This document shows positions 39,317 through 51,364 of a stretch of DNA of 64,000 nucleotides, in pieces. Numbering within the stretch: the first letter of the stretch is position 1; each line of letters opens with the position of its first letter. The position numbers were made by a program, and so were the translations under genes. Below the pieces are notes generated by a model. The model ran no database searches, was not told the origin of the DNA, and saw only the letters and a program-made list of their open reading frames with translations. Origin of the DNA: Ditylenchus dipsaci (lineage: Eukaryota > Nematoda > Chromadorea > Rhabditida > Anguinidae); NCBI GenBank assembly GCA_004194705.1, contig SADC01001177.1, positions 186,001-250,000 on the forward strand, given 5' to 3'.

Positions 39317-42300
39317 CTAAGACAAGCTCAAACTGGGAATATTGATATCGATCTCTTCAGACTCTTGCTCTCCAGCAACATTGACACTGGACATACTCAA
39401 AGCGTTCATGATAGGCGGCAAAAACATCTCGACAGTGATCACCTTTTGCTCCGACAAGCCATCCAAAATCTGCTTGCGAATCTTTAAAATTTTTGCATTA
39501 GGCATTGTAAATTTCAAAGTGATATTTTACCAACCTTCATACAGATAACACCCAGCACATTGCGGCCCTGTCCAACCAATGGAACATATTTCATATTGTC
39601 AAGGGACAATTCTGATGGAATCTGTAGAGCATAAATGCTTAATCAACTAATGTTGCACCCTGTTGATCCGCTCCTCTGTAACCTCGATAATCCGCAACCT
39701 GAGACCCGATCCCTTGTATCGCATATAGGCGAGCTTTGACGAGCTTTCTCTAATAGAACGTTACCCCAAATTCAAAATCGCCTTTTTTCGCATTGTGTTT
39801 TAGACCTAACTTTTGAATACTGCTCTCCGGCTAATACCTTTCCGTTGCGAATTTGGGTAATAAGTTGTCTAAAGAGTGGGTCAAAAACACAATACCTAAA
39901 ACACGAGATGTAACTAACAGTATATATGTGAAAGGTGGCGCTCTATCAGGGAGTTGCAGTAATCTTAGAAATTTAACTTTTGTACCGAACTCAAAAGATG
40001 ATGCAACATTATGATAAAGGGACATAGGCGCCTATCAGCACCTTTATCGTGTTTTTGCGGGACCACATATGGGATTTTCAACCCTAGTATAGAATACTAT
40101 CCCCCCCCCTCAAATTTTTCCTTTAAAAATTTAGTAAAGAGCACTCAAATATTTGTACCAGACCCCGGAAAAAGTGCGTAAGAATTATGTTAGTCCCAAC
40201 TTCCGTACGCTGGCCTACCCCAAGCCTAAGAGCGAAGTTTAAACTTGTCCGATGAGAGAGTAGGGCTCTACTGCAGAATCCGGCGCCAAAATATGCCTTG
40301 GTCCCCCTGTTGTTTTTCTTGAATTTTGCCTTGGCCCCCTTGTTCTTTTTATCAAAACAAATTGAAATAATTTTGTAATTGGGGAATTGGGGTACGTAAT
40401 TGGACGTAATTGGGGCATTTTTAAATTTATAAAAAAAGAACAGGGGGACCAAGGCAAAATTCAAGAAAAAACAACAGGGGGGACCAAGGCATATTTTGGC
40501 GCTGGATTCTGCAGTAGAACCTTGAGAGTAGTTACAGCGATTTTTGGAAGGTCAGGATTGGGGGGGGGGTATTCTATACTAGCGCCGGATTTTCCTATAC
40601 AACCGCGAATTTCAATTATGAAAATTTCAAATTTTATAATAATCTAATAATAAAAAGTCTTCTGCCGTCGAAAGGGCTTTCCAATGAGACAAAAATTGCC
40701 ATTAAAATATTGCCAAGACGGGACCCTTCGAATTGGCAAAGATATACTCCACCCGCCCCCCCCCCCCCCCCGCCATTCCAAATACTATTTGGAGATAAAT
40801 AATTACTTTGATGACTTGTCCATCATTTTCCACAGCCCACTTCATGACCGCCTCTTTGTCAGCCCCACACGCGTAGAACTAAAACAGGTATCGAGATTAT
40901 AGCTAAATTACGATCTTACAATTTTTACCGTATCGCGATCATAGGACTGCGCAAGAATAGCATCTCCTGCAACAATGCATTCAGCATAAAGCAAGAAAAA
41001 AGTTTAATGTCTGACCAGTATCTATCAACTTCTTTCTCAATTCAAGGTTCTGCACAAATTTGTAGGCAGTCGCATGAATCTAAAGCAATGGAATTTAACT
41101 ACTTAATGATACCATGCACGAACCAGCATAAGAATGCCCTGAGCCGCCTCAATAATAAAACAAATTACAGATGCTAGAAAATTTACTTATAAGAGCTATC
41201 TACCTTCCAATCGTCTATTTTGGAGGTGCTAACATTGAGTTCTCGCAAAATATTCTTGGCAGTAATTTTCGCACGAGTTGGCTGTAATTGATTTTGGTTA
41301 TGAACACTCTAGAGATCTAAAAAAAACTTTTAACCTCAGTGACATTACGAAGTCTGGCAGCATGTCTGAAATATAGAAAGTATGCATATAGAAAAGAGTA
41401 GTTTCAAGATACTCAGATCCAGCAAGAGAAAAGAGCTTGCAAGCCTGATAGTAATGCTCAACCGACAAATACTTGTGATTATCAATCATGATGGCTGACT
41501 AAAAACAGAAAGTTAGGAAACAAAAGGTTGAGACTGATAATAGAGTGTTTACTGGGTACAAAGTACTCAAGAAGTGATCCTTGCCATTGAAGCAGACTAT
41601 CTTTTTTGAGTCAACAACATAGTCGTCAGTGGCCAGACCCTGAAAAGTCAAGCTCATTTACATTGGTGGGGCAATGACATACTGTATTTTCTTTATTAGA
41701 GGCCCATTGGCGTCTATTTTTCATAGTAAGATCTCAAAAAAATTCTATCCGATTTTCAAAAAAACGATTTCCATACACGACTTTTTCAGTTTTATAAGAT
41801 CATTTACGGCACTTAGAATAGACTGAATCTCGGATATATCCTAAAACCAAAAACTTCTAAAAACTACAAGGCACTAAGAACGAGAATTTATAATTGTTCA
41901 AAGTTAATTGTGATCGCTAAACTAAACCATTAAAACTACCAAATTTGAAAAAATCCAAAAAATTAACACGCAATTAGCTAGAGCTTAACCACCGATCTAT
42001 CAACCAGGTGGCAATAGACCCAAATTGATTTAAAGTACCAGAGGGATTTCAACAGCTTTCGGAGGAACCACAATCGCCTTGGTGTTGTTTCTTTTAACAA
42101 CAGGCTTCTTGACCCGGTTTGCTTCAAAGCTAGTGTACTGGCGCCCTTTTGTGAAGTTGTCGTCAGTGAAATCAATGTTTTTGGTTCGGTAACTCTGAAA
42201 AATTGGCTATCTTTGTTTGCTCTGGATAATATTCAAAAGTGCTCACTGTGAAATTGTTGCTGGTATTGTTACTAAGAGGAGCCAAGACCTGACCGCCCAG

Positions 42301-42381
42301 AGGTTGTAAACCAGTAGACTTTCGCTGCTGAGCTTTTTGCTTAGCTTCTTCCATTCTCTTCAAACTAGCTGGAGTTGACAT
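39317..42381 (-). CDS. NADAR-domain protein (YbiA-like N-glycosidase fold)
   Basis: Exons: 42247-42381, 42039-42194, 41553-41639, 41413-41498, 41335-41365, 41204-41281, 41016-41079, 40929-40966, 40807-40878, 39535-39621 and 39317-39481. All phases agree with no base correction, giving 332 residues. Residues 1-100 are basic and probably disordered (MSTPASLKRMEEAKQKAQQR). The NADAR domain then reads VCFNGKDHFLSTLYP, YLSVEHYYQACKLF, ITAKNILREL, DDWKIHATAYKFVQNLELRK, LIDTGDAILAQS, DTFYACGADKEAVMKW and VGQGRNVLGVICMKIRKQIL, matching the family's VEHYyQA, kF.QN..L, TGDA and GxGxNxLG blocks. Known NADAR members are N-glycosidases, including YbiA (riboflavin intermediates) and proteins that remove ADP-ribose from guanine. 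The substrate here is unknown. Exons 8-11 lie in the last unit of the tandem array. Confidence 0.88.
40080..40586. mobile_element. GRCSCTAC-family MITE in NADAR intron 9
   Basis: The ends AACCCTAGTATAGAATAC and GTATTCTATACTAGCGCC (with C/G runs) are flanked by the 8 bp duplication GGATTTTC (40072-40079, 40587-40594). A second palindrome inside (about 40266-40522, CTACTGCAGAATCCGGCGCC to GGCGCTGGATTCTGCAGTAG) looks like a nested foldback. The same insertion is in every array unit, so it predates the amplification. Confidence 0.88.
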
Positions 42382-43799
42382 TTTTGAAATTTATCTGCGG
42401 GCTATAAAATAACTAAAAAACGAGTATATGATCATAAATTTTAGCTTGATTGAAAACAAAGAAAATAGATCTATGAATCACAAAAAATGCAGTTAAAATA
42501 CTGTCCAAGTAATTCTTTTTCAAAGCACTATATTTTGTATGCAAATGTAGGCGCGTGTTTGAAAATATTTTATCTTATCCTTATGTACAATTTTTGCTTT
42601 AGATAAGATCTTTTTCTGGAATAAAAGCCAATTTTTATAGAGTATAAGACGATAAAACATAATATCCTAAAGATGCCTGAAACAGCCCTTTCATGGCGAG
42701 TGTACGTGCTGTGACTTAAAGGACATCCACAAACTGGCAAATTACATTACAATATTTCGCTAAGCCCATCTTCTAGGCCGTAGCTGAATTACTTTGTGAA
42801 GTTTCAACGTTATTTGCCTATACAATAGATGCTCGTTAGAAGAACACTCTTGATATAAAGACACAAAAATCCCATTTAAAGTGAGATAAAGTACGGAACT
42901 TGACTCTCTATACAAGAACAAATAGTCATAAAGATAACTTTCGTATAACGAGCGTCCAATATACGAAAGCGTCGAGTCTGGAGGCGCAATGAAATGTCGA
43001 ACAGTTTACAAAATTACCTTAGTCCCTCTGATGCATTTTTAAAGAGAAAATTGTTCATTTTGATTTTTTGTTTTAGATTTGCGTAATTAAAAATGGTCGA
43101 AACACATGCAAGAAAACGGTGGCGGGAGTATAGTACAGTAACTCCTCGCAAAAAGTGGTTTTATAGGGCCATTGCCGTCTCCGACTTTTATTCGCTTCAT
43201 ACTTTTAATTTTTGTACTAAATTTTGCAAAGACATTTGATGAAACGATACCTTATTAGAAACTAGAAGAGTAGAGCTACATTATGGCGTTATCACTTTTG
43301 AAAAAGACAAAAAATTAAATAAAATTTTCGCTACAAAAAAAGATTAACCAAAGCTATATAACCATGAAAGCTGGTATAATTGTTCAATCTGTTAATGTGT
43401 AGCAATAGTTGGATCAACTAGTCGATGCTTCAAAATCTTGAATTTTTAAAATTAATTCCAATATTGATGTTTTTCGAGCTTTAAAATAATGCAATAAGGA
43501 GAACGGGTTTTTAATGACATCATGTCATTAAAATGTGTAAAATATATAAGATCACAAAACATAGCTTTTTATTTTACTGCTGATAACACATATGTGCACA
43601 AGAGGTATCAATGCATTTACTGGAACATTTTCTTCGCTCGCATCACCGGGGGTGATTTAATGGAGTGCTGAGAAGGAGGTGAGAAGAAGAGTCAGTACCA
43701 CAGCACTTCTTCTTGACTAGTCGAAACTGCAAAATAGCTTAGGTTAGTCACATATATTATTAAGACCTGCAAAATTCTTTATTTTAGGTTAAACAGTAG
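42382..43799. other. Intergenic, no gene recognised
   Basis: AT-rich flank of the NADAR gene. About 42825-42970 has a degenerate inverted pair (GATGCTCGTTAGAAGAACAC and ATAACGAGCGTCC) suggesting a decayed pogo-like MITE. Nothing else I can support. Confidence 0.4.
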
Positions 43800-44219
43800 A
43801 AGTATCTGACCCTACTTGGATATACCCCCCCCTAAATCAACTTTTTTTAAAAGTGTTTCCAAACACTTTATATCGACCTAAAATGGCCTCAGGAGTTCAA
43901 AAAAGGCATTATTTTTGAGTTCTGGTCAACTAGGGGAGCCCAGGAGCATATATATTTCGACAAAATACAAAAGATTTCAATTTATTTTAACTTAAAAACT
44001 TTGTAGGATTTTAAACGCGCTACGCGCGTCGTACTGGTGCTAGATGGCCGCTTAAAGCGGCCAAAATTTTACAATAAAATAAGCTTTTTATTGAACAATT
44101 AACCGCGTACTATTTGAATATTGTTTTAAACACATTTTCACAACATTATAAGTTTCTTAGATAACGTGGGTACATCAAACATCAATTTTGAAGTGAGACT
44201 TTAAAAATTTAACTCAGCC

Positions 44220-44725
44220 CGGGATCATATGCATATTTTCAAGACATGCAACCGAGCCGGGATTTCATGTCTATTTTCAGGACATCCAACCCAGTCCGGG
44301 TTGGATCTGGGTTCTCATGCCCATTTTCAGGATATCCAACCCATTTCGGGATCTTATGCCCATTTGCAAGACATCCAACCCAGTCCAGGATCTCATGCCC
44401 ACTTTTACGACATCCAACCCAGCCCGGGATCTCATGCCCATTTTCAGGACATCCAACCCAGTTCGGGATCTCATGCCCACTTTCAGGACATCCAACCCAG
44501 CTCGGGATCTCATGCCCACTTTTAGGACATCCAACCCAGCTCGGGATCTCATGCCTACTTTCAGGACATCCAATCCAGCCCGGATCTCATGCTGTTTTCA
44601 AGGATATTCAGCCCAGCCCGGGATATCATGCCCATTTTCAGGACATCTAACTTAGGCTGGGGTATATCCAACTTTCAGAACATCTAACCCAGCTTGGGAA
44701 ATTACACCCATTTTCAAGACATCTA
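44220..44725. repeat. 39 bp minisatellite, about 12 copies
   Basis: The unit is GACATCCAACCCAGCCCGGG followed by ATCTCATGCCCATTTTCAG, with diverged copies at both edges. Because the period is a multiple of 3, both strands show long stop-free frames that are not genes. Confidence 0.9.
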
Positions 44726-44739
44726 ACCCAGTGTGGCAT

Positions 44740-45605
44740 ATCATACCCAATCCAATTCCGACACAATTTTACATATCATGGCATGGTTTGTTTCTCTTTT
44801 TTTTAAATTTTATTTTTAGGGCCATCCACCTGGATACCTACCTGGTCAGCTGTTACCTACCCAGATTTTGGGGTTTGTTTGGGGAAATTGGGAATTCGGT
44901 CTTAACAAACCCGATTGCCTACACGATTTTACATACGATAGCATGGTTTCTTTCTATTTTAAAAAAAATTTATTTTTAGGGCCACCCCCTGGATACCTAC
45001 CTGGCCAGGTGCTACCTACCCAGATTTTAAGGTTTGCTTGGGGGAAATTGGGAATTTAGTCTTGACAAACCCATTATTTCACACGATTTCACATATAATA
45101 GCATGGTATGTTTCTCTTTTTTGAAAAAAAAATATTTTCAGGGCCACCCACCTGGACACCCACCTGGCCAGGTGGTACCTACCCAGGTTTTGGGTTTTGG
45201 TGTGAGAAATCGTAAAATTTGTTTTAACAAACGCAATTCCCCGCACGATTTTGAATACGATGGCATGGTTTGTTTCCATTCTGAAAAATTTTTATTTTAA
45301 GGACCATCTACCTGGACACCCACCTGGCCAGGTGGTACCTACCTAGGTTTTGGGGTTTTGGTGTGTGAAATCGTAAAATTTGATTTAACAAACACAATTC
45401 CGCACATCATTTTAAATACGATGGCATAGTTTGTTTCTATTTTTAAAAAATTTTCATTTTTAGGGCCATCCACCTGGACACCCACCTGGCCAGGTGCTAC
45501 CTACCCAGGTTTGGGGTTTTGATGTGAGAAATCGTGAATTTAGTCTTAACAAACACAATTTCCAGCACGATTTTACATAAGAAAGCATAGTTTGTTTTAA
45601 AATTT
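44740..45605. repeat. About 160 bp tandem repeat, 5 copies
   Basis: Each unit has GGGCCACCCACCTGGACACC, a CCTGGCCAGGTGGTACCTACC block, AATTTAGTCTTAACAAAC and CACGATTTTACATACGATAG. Block starts lie near 44819, 44980, 45139, 45300 and 45461. Confidence 0.88.
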
Positions 45606-45628
45606 AAAAAGTTTTTATTTATTCTGTA

Positions 45629-48451
45629 TAGTGTAATAGCAGGTGGACGAAAAGTACCAAAAAACGACTTTCGTGGTGAGACCTAAAAAGTCACGTTTTA
45701 GTCAAAACGATCTGAACATACCTTATGTAAAATCGGATTCTGAGGCCATTTTGAAAAATGTGCAAGACCACTTCCTTGATGGAAACCCTGTTTTGGGGCT
45801 AGTTCGGAATTTTTCTTCCAAAGCATAGGGGGACCAAGCTGATTTTGTGGAAAATTTTTTTTTTTATTTTTTTTAGCTTATTTATAAATATTTTATTTTT
45901 ATCGTATTCAGCATGCAAAGTTGCCCTGAAAAAAAGTTTCAGAACACCCGTTTCGCGTCAAAAAGCAAATTTTAGTTTTGGCGCAAATTCAAATTTTTGA
46001 ATATTTTTAACAATTTGCTCGCTTGCACCTTCTGTAACTCAATTTATACTCATCATTTTCACCCAAACTTTTTTTCATTCGATAGCTGACATTTGGGAGA
46101 CGTGCCCTTTTGCTCAGCCCAGCACCTTAAAATTCAGCAACACCCTCAAAAATTCCAAAAACCAAAAAAAATTTTTGCCCTGAAAAATTGAGAAATAAAA
46201 GTTGGGCTAAAAAAATTTTTCCGAGCTCCCCATAAAAAGTTGCCAGGCAAAGGTGCAAAAATTTTTGAAAAAAGTGCCCGGAACACCGAGATCAATTAGC
46301 TTTTACGAAAATGGAGTTTTTTTTCTATAAGGGTGATAGCAGGTGGACGAAAAAGTACCAAAAAAACGACTTTCGTGGTGAGACCTAAAAAGTCACGTTT
46401 TTAGTCAAAACGATCTGAACATACCTTATGTAAAATCGGATTCTGAGGCCAGTTTGAAAAATGTGCAAGACCACTTTCCTTGATGGAAACCCTGTTTTGG
46501 GGCTAGTTCGGAATTTTTCTTCCAAAAGCATAGGGGGGACCAAGCTGATTTTGTGGAAAAATTTTTTTTTTTATTTTTTTAGCTTATTTATAAATATTTT
46601 ATTTTATCGTATTCAGCATGCAAAGTTGCCCTGAAAAAAAGTTTCAGAACACCCGTTTCGCGTCAAAAAGCAAATTTTAGTTTTGGCGCAAATTCAAATT
46701 TTTGAATATTTTTAACAATTTGCTCGCTTGCACCTTCTGTAACTCAATTTATACTCATCATTTTCACCCAAACTTTTTTTCATTCGATAGCTGACATTTG
46801 GGAGACGTGCCCTTTTGCTCAGCCCAGCACCTTAAAATTTCAGCAACACCCTCAAAAATTCCAAAAACCAAAAAAATTTTTGCCCTGAAAAATTGAGAAA
46901 TAAAAGTTGGGCTAAAAAAAATTTTCCGAGCTCCCCATAAAAAGTTGCCAGGCAAAGGTGCAAAAATTTTTTGAAAAAAGTGCCCGGAACACCGAGATCA
47001 ATTAGCTTTTACGAAAATGGAGTTTTTTTTCTATAAGGGTGATAGCAGGTGGACGAAAAAGTACCAAAAAACGACTTTCGTGGTGAGACCTAAAAAGTCA
47101 CGTTTTTAGTCAAAACGATCTGAACATACCTTATGTAAAATCGGATTCTGAGGCCAGTTTGAAAAATGTGCAAGACCACTTTCCTTGATGGAAACCCTGT
47201 TTTGGGGCTAGTTCGGAATTTTCTTCCAAAAGCATAGGGGGACCAAGCTGATTTTGTGGAAAAATTTTTTTTTTTTTTTTTTTAGCTTATTTATAAATAT
47301 TTTATTTTTATCGTATTCAGCATGCAAAGTTGCCCTGAAAAAAGTTTCAGAACACCCGTTTCGCGTCAAAAAGCAAATTTTAGTTTTGGCGCGAATTCAA
47401 ATTTTTGAATATTTTTAACAATTTGCTCGCTTGCACCTTCTGTAACTCAATTTATACTCATCATTTTCACCCAAACTTTTTTTCATTCGATAGCTGACAT
47501 TTGGGAGACGTGCCCTTTTGCTCAGCCCAGCACCTTAAAATTTCAGCAACACCCTCAAAAATTCCAAAAACCAAAAAAAATTTTTGCCCTGAAAAATTGA
47601 GAAATAAAAGTTGGGCTAAAAAAATTTTTCCGAGCTCCCCATAAAAAGTTGCCAGGCAAAGGTGCAAAAATTTTTTGAAAAAAGTGCCCGGAACACCGAG
47701 ATCAATTAGCTTTTACGAAAATGGAGTTTTTTTTCTATAAGGGTGATAGCAGGTGGACGAAAAAGTACCAAAAAACGACTTTCGTGGTGAGACCTAAAAA
47801 GTCACGTTTTTAGTCAAAACGATCTGAACATACCTTATGTAAAATCGGATTCTGAGGCCAGTTTGAAAAATGTGCAAGACCACTTTCCTTGATGGAAACC
47901 TGTTTTGGGGCTAGTTCGGAATTTTTCTTCCAAAAGCATAGGGGGGACCAAGCTGATTTTGTGGAAAAATTTTTTTTTTTTATTTTTTTTAGCTTATTTA
48001 TAAATATTTATTTTTATCGTATTCAGCATGCAAAGTTGCCCTGAAAAAAAGTTTCAGAACACCCGTTTCGCGTCAAAAAGCAAATTTTAGTTTTGGCGCG
48101 AATTCAAATTTTTGAATATTTTTAACAATTTGCTCGCTTGCACCTTCTGTAACTCAATTTATACTCATCATTTTCACCCAAACTTTTTTTCATTCGATAG
48201 CTGACATTTGGGAGACGTGCCCTTTTGCTCAGCCCAGCACCTTAAAATTTCAGCAACACCCTCAAAAATTCCAAAAACCAAAAAAAATTTTTGCCCTGAA
48301 AAATTGAGAAATAAAAGTTGGGCTAAAAAAAATTTTTCCGAGCTCCCATAAAAAGTTGCCAGGCAAAGGTGCAAAAATTTTTTGAAAAAAGTGCCCGGAA
48401 CACCGAGATCAATTAGCTTTTACGAAAATGGAGTTTTTTTCTATAAGGGTG
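45629..48451. repeat. 705 bp tandem repeat, 4 copies
   Basis: Copies start at the GATAGCAGGTGGACG motif near 45630, 46334, 47039 and 47744, about 705 bp apart and almost identical except for homopolymer lengths. The repeated short frames in each copy change with these indels and show no coding signature. Confidence 0.93.
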
Positions 48452-49424
48452 ATAAAAAATCGAGTTTTGGACACTTTTAAATTTTGACTTTTACCTGTTT
48501 TACCATGTTTTGTCACTGGAGCTGGGCAAAAATAGTCTCTAAATGCATTTTTGTTCAAGAGTCTTCTCGGAATTATGTCTAAGGTAAGTGAGTGCGCGCA
48601 TCTCTAACCAACCAAGCCCCCTGCGCCCCGAAGGGGCGCAGGGGCTTGGTTGCTTGGGTTGAGATGCGCACACCCACATATCTTAGACGCAAATCACTCG
48701 AAAGGGACTCTGGATGCATGAAAAATGTATGCATACCAGAGTTTCTTTATGCGGTAGGCTCCAGTCAACAAAACTATGTTCAACATCTTCCTTTTGTTAG
48801 ATATTGGCACCTTTTTGGTCCATTTCCACCCAAATACAGACCTAAATCCCTTTAAAAATGGTCAAAATGAGTGATTTTGGGTGGTCCCAAAACTCAGTTT
48901 TTTATTGACCAGAACTCAAAAATAATGCCTTTTTTGAACTCCTGAGGCCATTTTAGGTCGATATAGGGTGTTTGGAAACACTTTGAAAAAGTTGATTTAG
49001 GGGGGGGTATATCCAAGTAGCGCCAAGTATCTTTATCCCAAATAAAAAGCCCACTGTGTTATTTATTTGATTCAACGAAACTAAGAAAAATATAAACGGA
49101 AATCACGCATTGAATATTTTGAACATTTGAAAACTGTAAAAACCTACAGGAACCGGTGTTTTTATTAATTATTAGTAAATGAAGCTATTAACTTTGAGAT
49201 ACTTAATTACCATGATCCCCATTTTAATTTTTACAAGGGAACCTCACATAGTGTCCGTGAGCTATTGAAAAACTTTGTATAGCATTCGATAGCTCTTCAA
49301 AAATCCTTATTAGACTTGGACATCCGCTTTTGCCCTGAGCTAAATTTAATGGGTTGAAAATGCGTTTGAAAGTATATTGTCTCATTGAAAAAATATAGTT
49401 TCATTGAAAACTTTTGCGAATATG

Positions 49425-49500
49425 TGACTCGATGGGGCTGTGGGCAGTGAGTTGGCGTCGTGGTGATGCTCTCGAGTTCGACTCCCATCATCTGCTTTTT
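49425..49500 (+). other. tRNA-like / pol III promoter-like sequence
   Basis: GGGCAGTGAGTTGG resembles an A box and, about 28 nt later, GAGTTCGACTCCC resembles a B box. A convincing acceptor stem and anticodon arm are lacking, so it is more likely a SINE head or tRNA relic than a working tRNA. Confidence 0.35.
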
Positions 49501-49622
49501 ATTTTTTTTGTTTTTTTCGCTTTGTTTTATTTTATAATGTATTTTGAGCGTCGAATACTTTGCTATGGTGGTGTTTTGGTAAAGAATGAAAAAATGCGAA
49601 ATTTGAACAACATGATCACTGG

Positions 49623-49834
49623 CAGGGTTCGCAGATGTCCTGATTTATCAGGAATTTCCTGATTTTTCAATTCAAATCCTGATTTTTGATGGCCAAAAAT
49701 CAAGGATTACCTGATTTTTGGAGATTTTTTTGTTCAAAATCCTGATTTTTAGGTTTTTTTTTGTTCAAAATCCTGATTTTTAGAGATTTTTTGTTCAAAA
49801 TCCTGATTTTCCGTTTTTTCATCTGCGAACCCTG
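49623..49834. mobile_element. 212 bp hAT MITE, CCTGATTTTT-rich
   Basis: The ends CAGGGTTCGCAGATG and CATCTGCGAACCCTG are flanked by the perfect 8 bp duplication ATCACTGG (49615-49622, 49835-49842). The interior is reiterated CCTGATTTTT and its complement. Confidence 0.92.
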
Positions 49835-49842
49835 ATCACTGG

Positions 49843-51364
49843 TCACTAACGAAAAATTGAGTGAAGCCCAATGAAAGCTCACACTGAGCAAATTTAAATA
49901 AACCCATTTCGTAGTCAATTTTTGTTTACCTGTCCAAACAATTTTGCCTTAATTTTCTCTGTCTTCGAATTTTCGGCCAAAATCTTACCATAAACAAAGT
50001 ATGGTTAAAGGACCATAGCCGTTGATGACAATCAACAATACAAGATACAACCGCAATAAAAAAATAGACTGGACGAACATCAAATCATAATCTGAAGATA
50101 AAAAATATTTTATGAATTTTTTTCCTAGGATACAGTGAGGGATATCCGGAGCTTTTGGGATAATTTCGGAACTCATATTTTTTTCATCGAATCCCCAACA
50201 ATAAGCATGGCTTCATTTCAAGCTCAGGACTGCATATGTCCATGTCTGCAAGAGTGGCGAAGAAAATTTTTTATAACATCCTAAAAATTTACAAGACCCT
50301 GAAAATGTTCTAAGAAATATTGTTTTTCCCCGTAAAGGTTGCAAGAATGGCCTTCAACTATTATACACTCCAAATTAAGTCTTGCTAGCTGGCATCATTT
50401 CCAGTACAAAATGTTCATGATCATGTCCACCTTTATTCCAAGAGAGCACCTTTATTCCTCTCTCAACACATCCGCATTTCCGTACGCAAATGCGCAAGGG
50501 GACGTGTTGTGAGAGCGCCCTAAACCTTTTAAACCAAATTTTGCATGTTTTAAATTTCTAACCAAAACACCACGATAGCACATAAATACTATACTATATT
50601 ATTAAATACTCTGCTATTCATGCTTCTTTCATCTTGATTCTTGCATGATCGGGGTATCATGGGTTTTGCCCACTTTTGAATCTGTCTTGTTTTGTGAATA
50701 TTTTGATTATCCAACTTGTACGGGGTATTTCTATGCATATTACGCTTATAGTAACTAGTACTAAAAACAGCAGATCACGGCTTTTCAAATTTTACTGTGG
50801 TAAGAATTCAAATAGAAAAATAATTGAAAAAGCAGCCACTGTTTGAATGCCCACCACAATCTACACTTTAAAAAGTTGTGACAAGAAAATTCGAGTAGCT
50901 CGTTCTTCGCAATTTCGCAAAGGACCTGGACATATCAGCAGAACTTCGAGGTGCTCTACAAGAATCTTCGAAAAAATCTCTCAGTGAATTCTTTGAAAAA
51001 ACACTACTTGAGATTTCCTGGTAAGGGGTGGAGAGCAATTCTTGGCGCTAGTAGCAAATACCACCCCCCCCCCCCGCCCCAACAATCCGACCTTTTAAAA
51101 ATTGCTGTAACTACCCTTTCAAACAACAAGTTTAGGCTTAGCCCTTAGGCTTGCGGGTAGATCAGCGTACAAGAGCTGTGACTAATAACTGTATTACGTA
51201 CTTTTTTCTGCGTCTGGGACATAAATTTGGATACTTTTTACTTAAGTAAAAAGGTGAAAATCGTTGGGGGAGGGGGTATTCGCTACTAGGGTCCAATTCT
51301 TTTACAAAATTCAAGGTTTTTGGTTTAATTTAGTTTTCAAAATTAGAAAAGGGTGATAAGAGGA
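49843..51364. other. No confirmed gene; one weak exon and a foldback
   Basis: 50899-51020 on the + strand has TAG and GTAAGG splice-like borders and reads RNFAKDLDISAELRGALQES. A related stretch (CATGCTCTACAAGAATATG) at 57.1 kb suggests a dispersed repeat instead. About 51045-51295 has inverted ends GGCGCTAGTAGCAAATACC and GGTATTCGCTACTAG with C/G runs, a further GRCSCTAC-type element. Confidence 0.4.

Larger units (their letters stand above)
25051..40984. repeat. Tandem array of NADAR-exon + RT units
   Basis: Units 30217-33795, 33796-37384 and 37385-40984 (3579, 3589 and 3600 bp) are near-identical. A longer first unit, 25051-30216, carries an extra partial copy of the middle (about 28450-29690) and a foldback. 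Each unit, read right to left, has NADAR exons 8 and 9, an inserted MITE, NADAR exons 10 and 11 with the stop, then the RT relic. The internal junction joins RT sequence (AATATTT) to the intron before NADAR exon 8 (ATTCAG), sharing only AG, so the duplication arose by non-homologous joining and then unequal exchange. Copies differ mainly by single-base indels. Confidence 0.92.
43808..49024. mobile_element. 5.2 kb GRCSCTAC-family transposon carrying three tandem arrays
   Basis: The ends GACCCTACTTGGATATACCC and GGGTATATCCAAGTAGCGCC are flanked by the 8 bp duplication AAGTATCT (43800-43807, 49025-49032). The ends and the interior near 48.5-49.0 kb match the PCYT1-intron element. Between them lie three different tandem arrays. 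No transposase is visible, so the element is non-autonomous and swollen by repeats. Confidence 0.87.

Noticed and set aside
44229..44655. 98-134 residue frames on both strands
   Set aside because: The 39 bp period keeps any stop-free frame open; the repeats show no coding constraint.
46764..48374. Repeated 63-66 residue frame in each 705 bp unit
   Set aside because: Its start shifts between copies because of homopolymer indels, and it has no recognisable domain or conserved reading across copies.
49425..49500. Functional tRNA gene
   Set aside because: A and B box-like motifs are present but no paired acceptor stem or anticodon arm could be drawn.
50899..51020. Conserved coding exon (RNFAKDLDISAEL)
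   Set aside because: A diverged relative of the same stretch occurs near 57.1 kb, and both lie near a shared dispersed repeat (TCCGCATTTCCGTACG), so a repeat origin is more likely.
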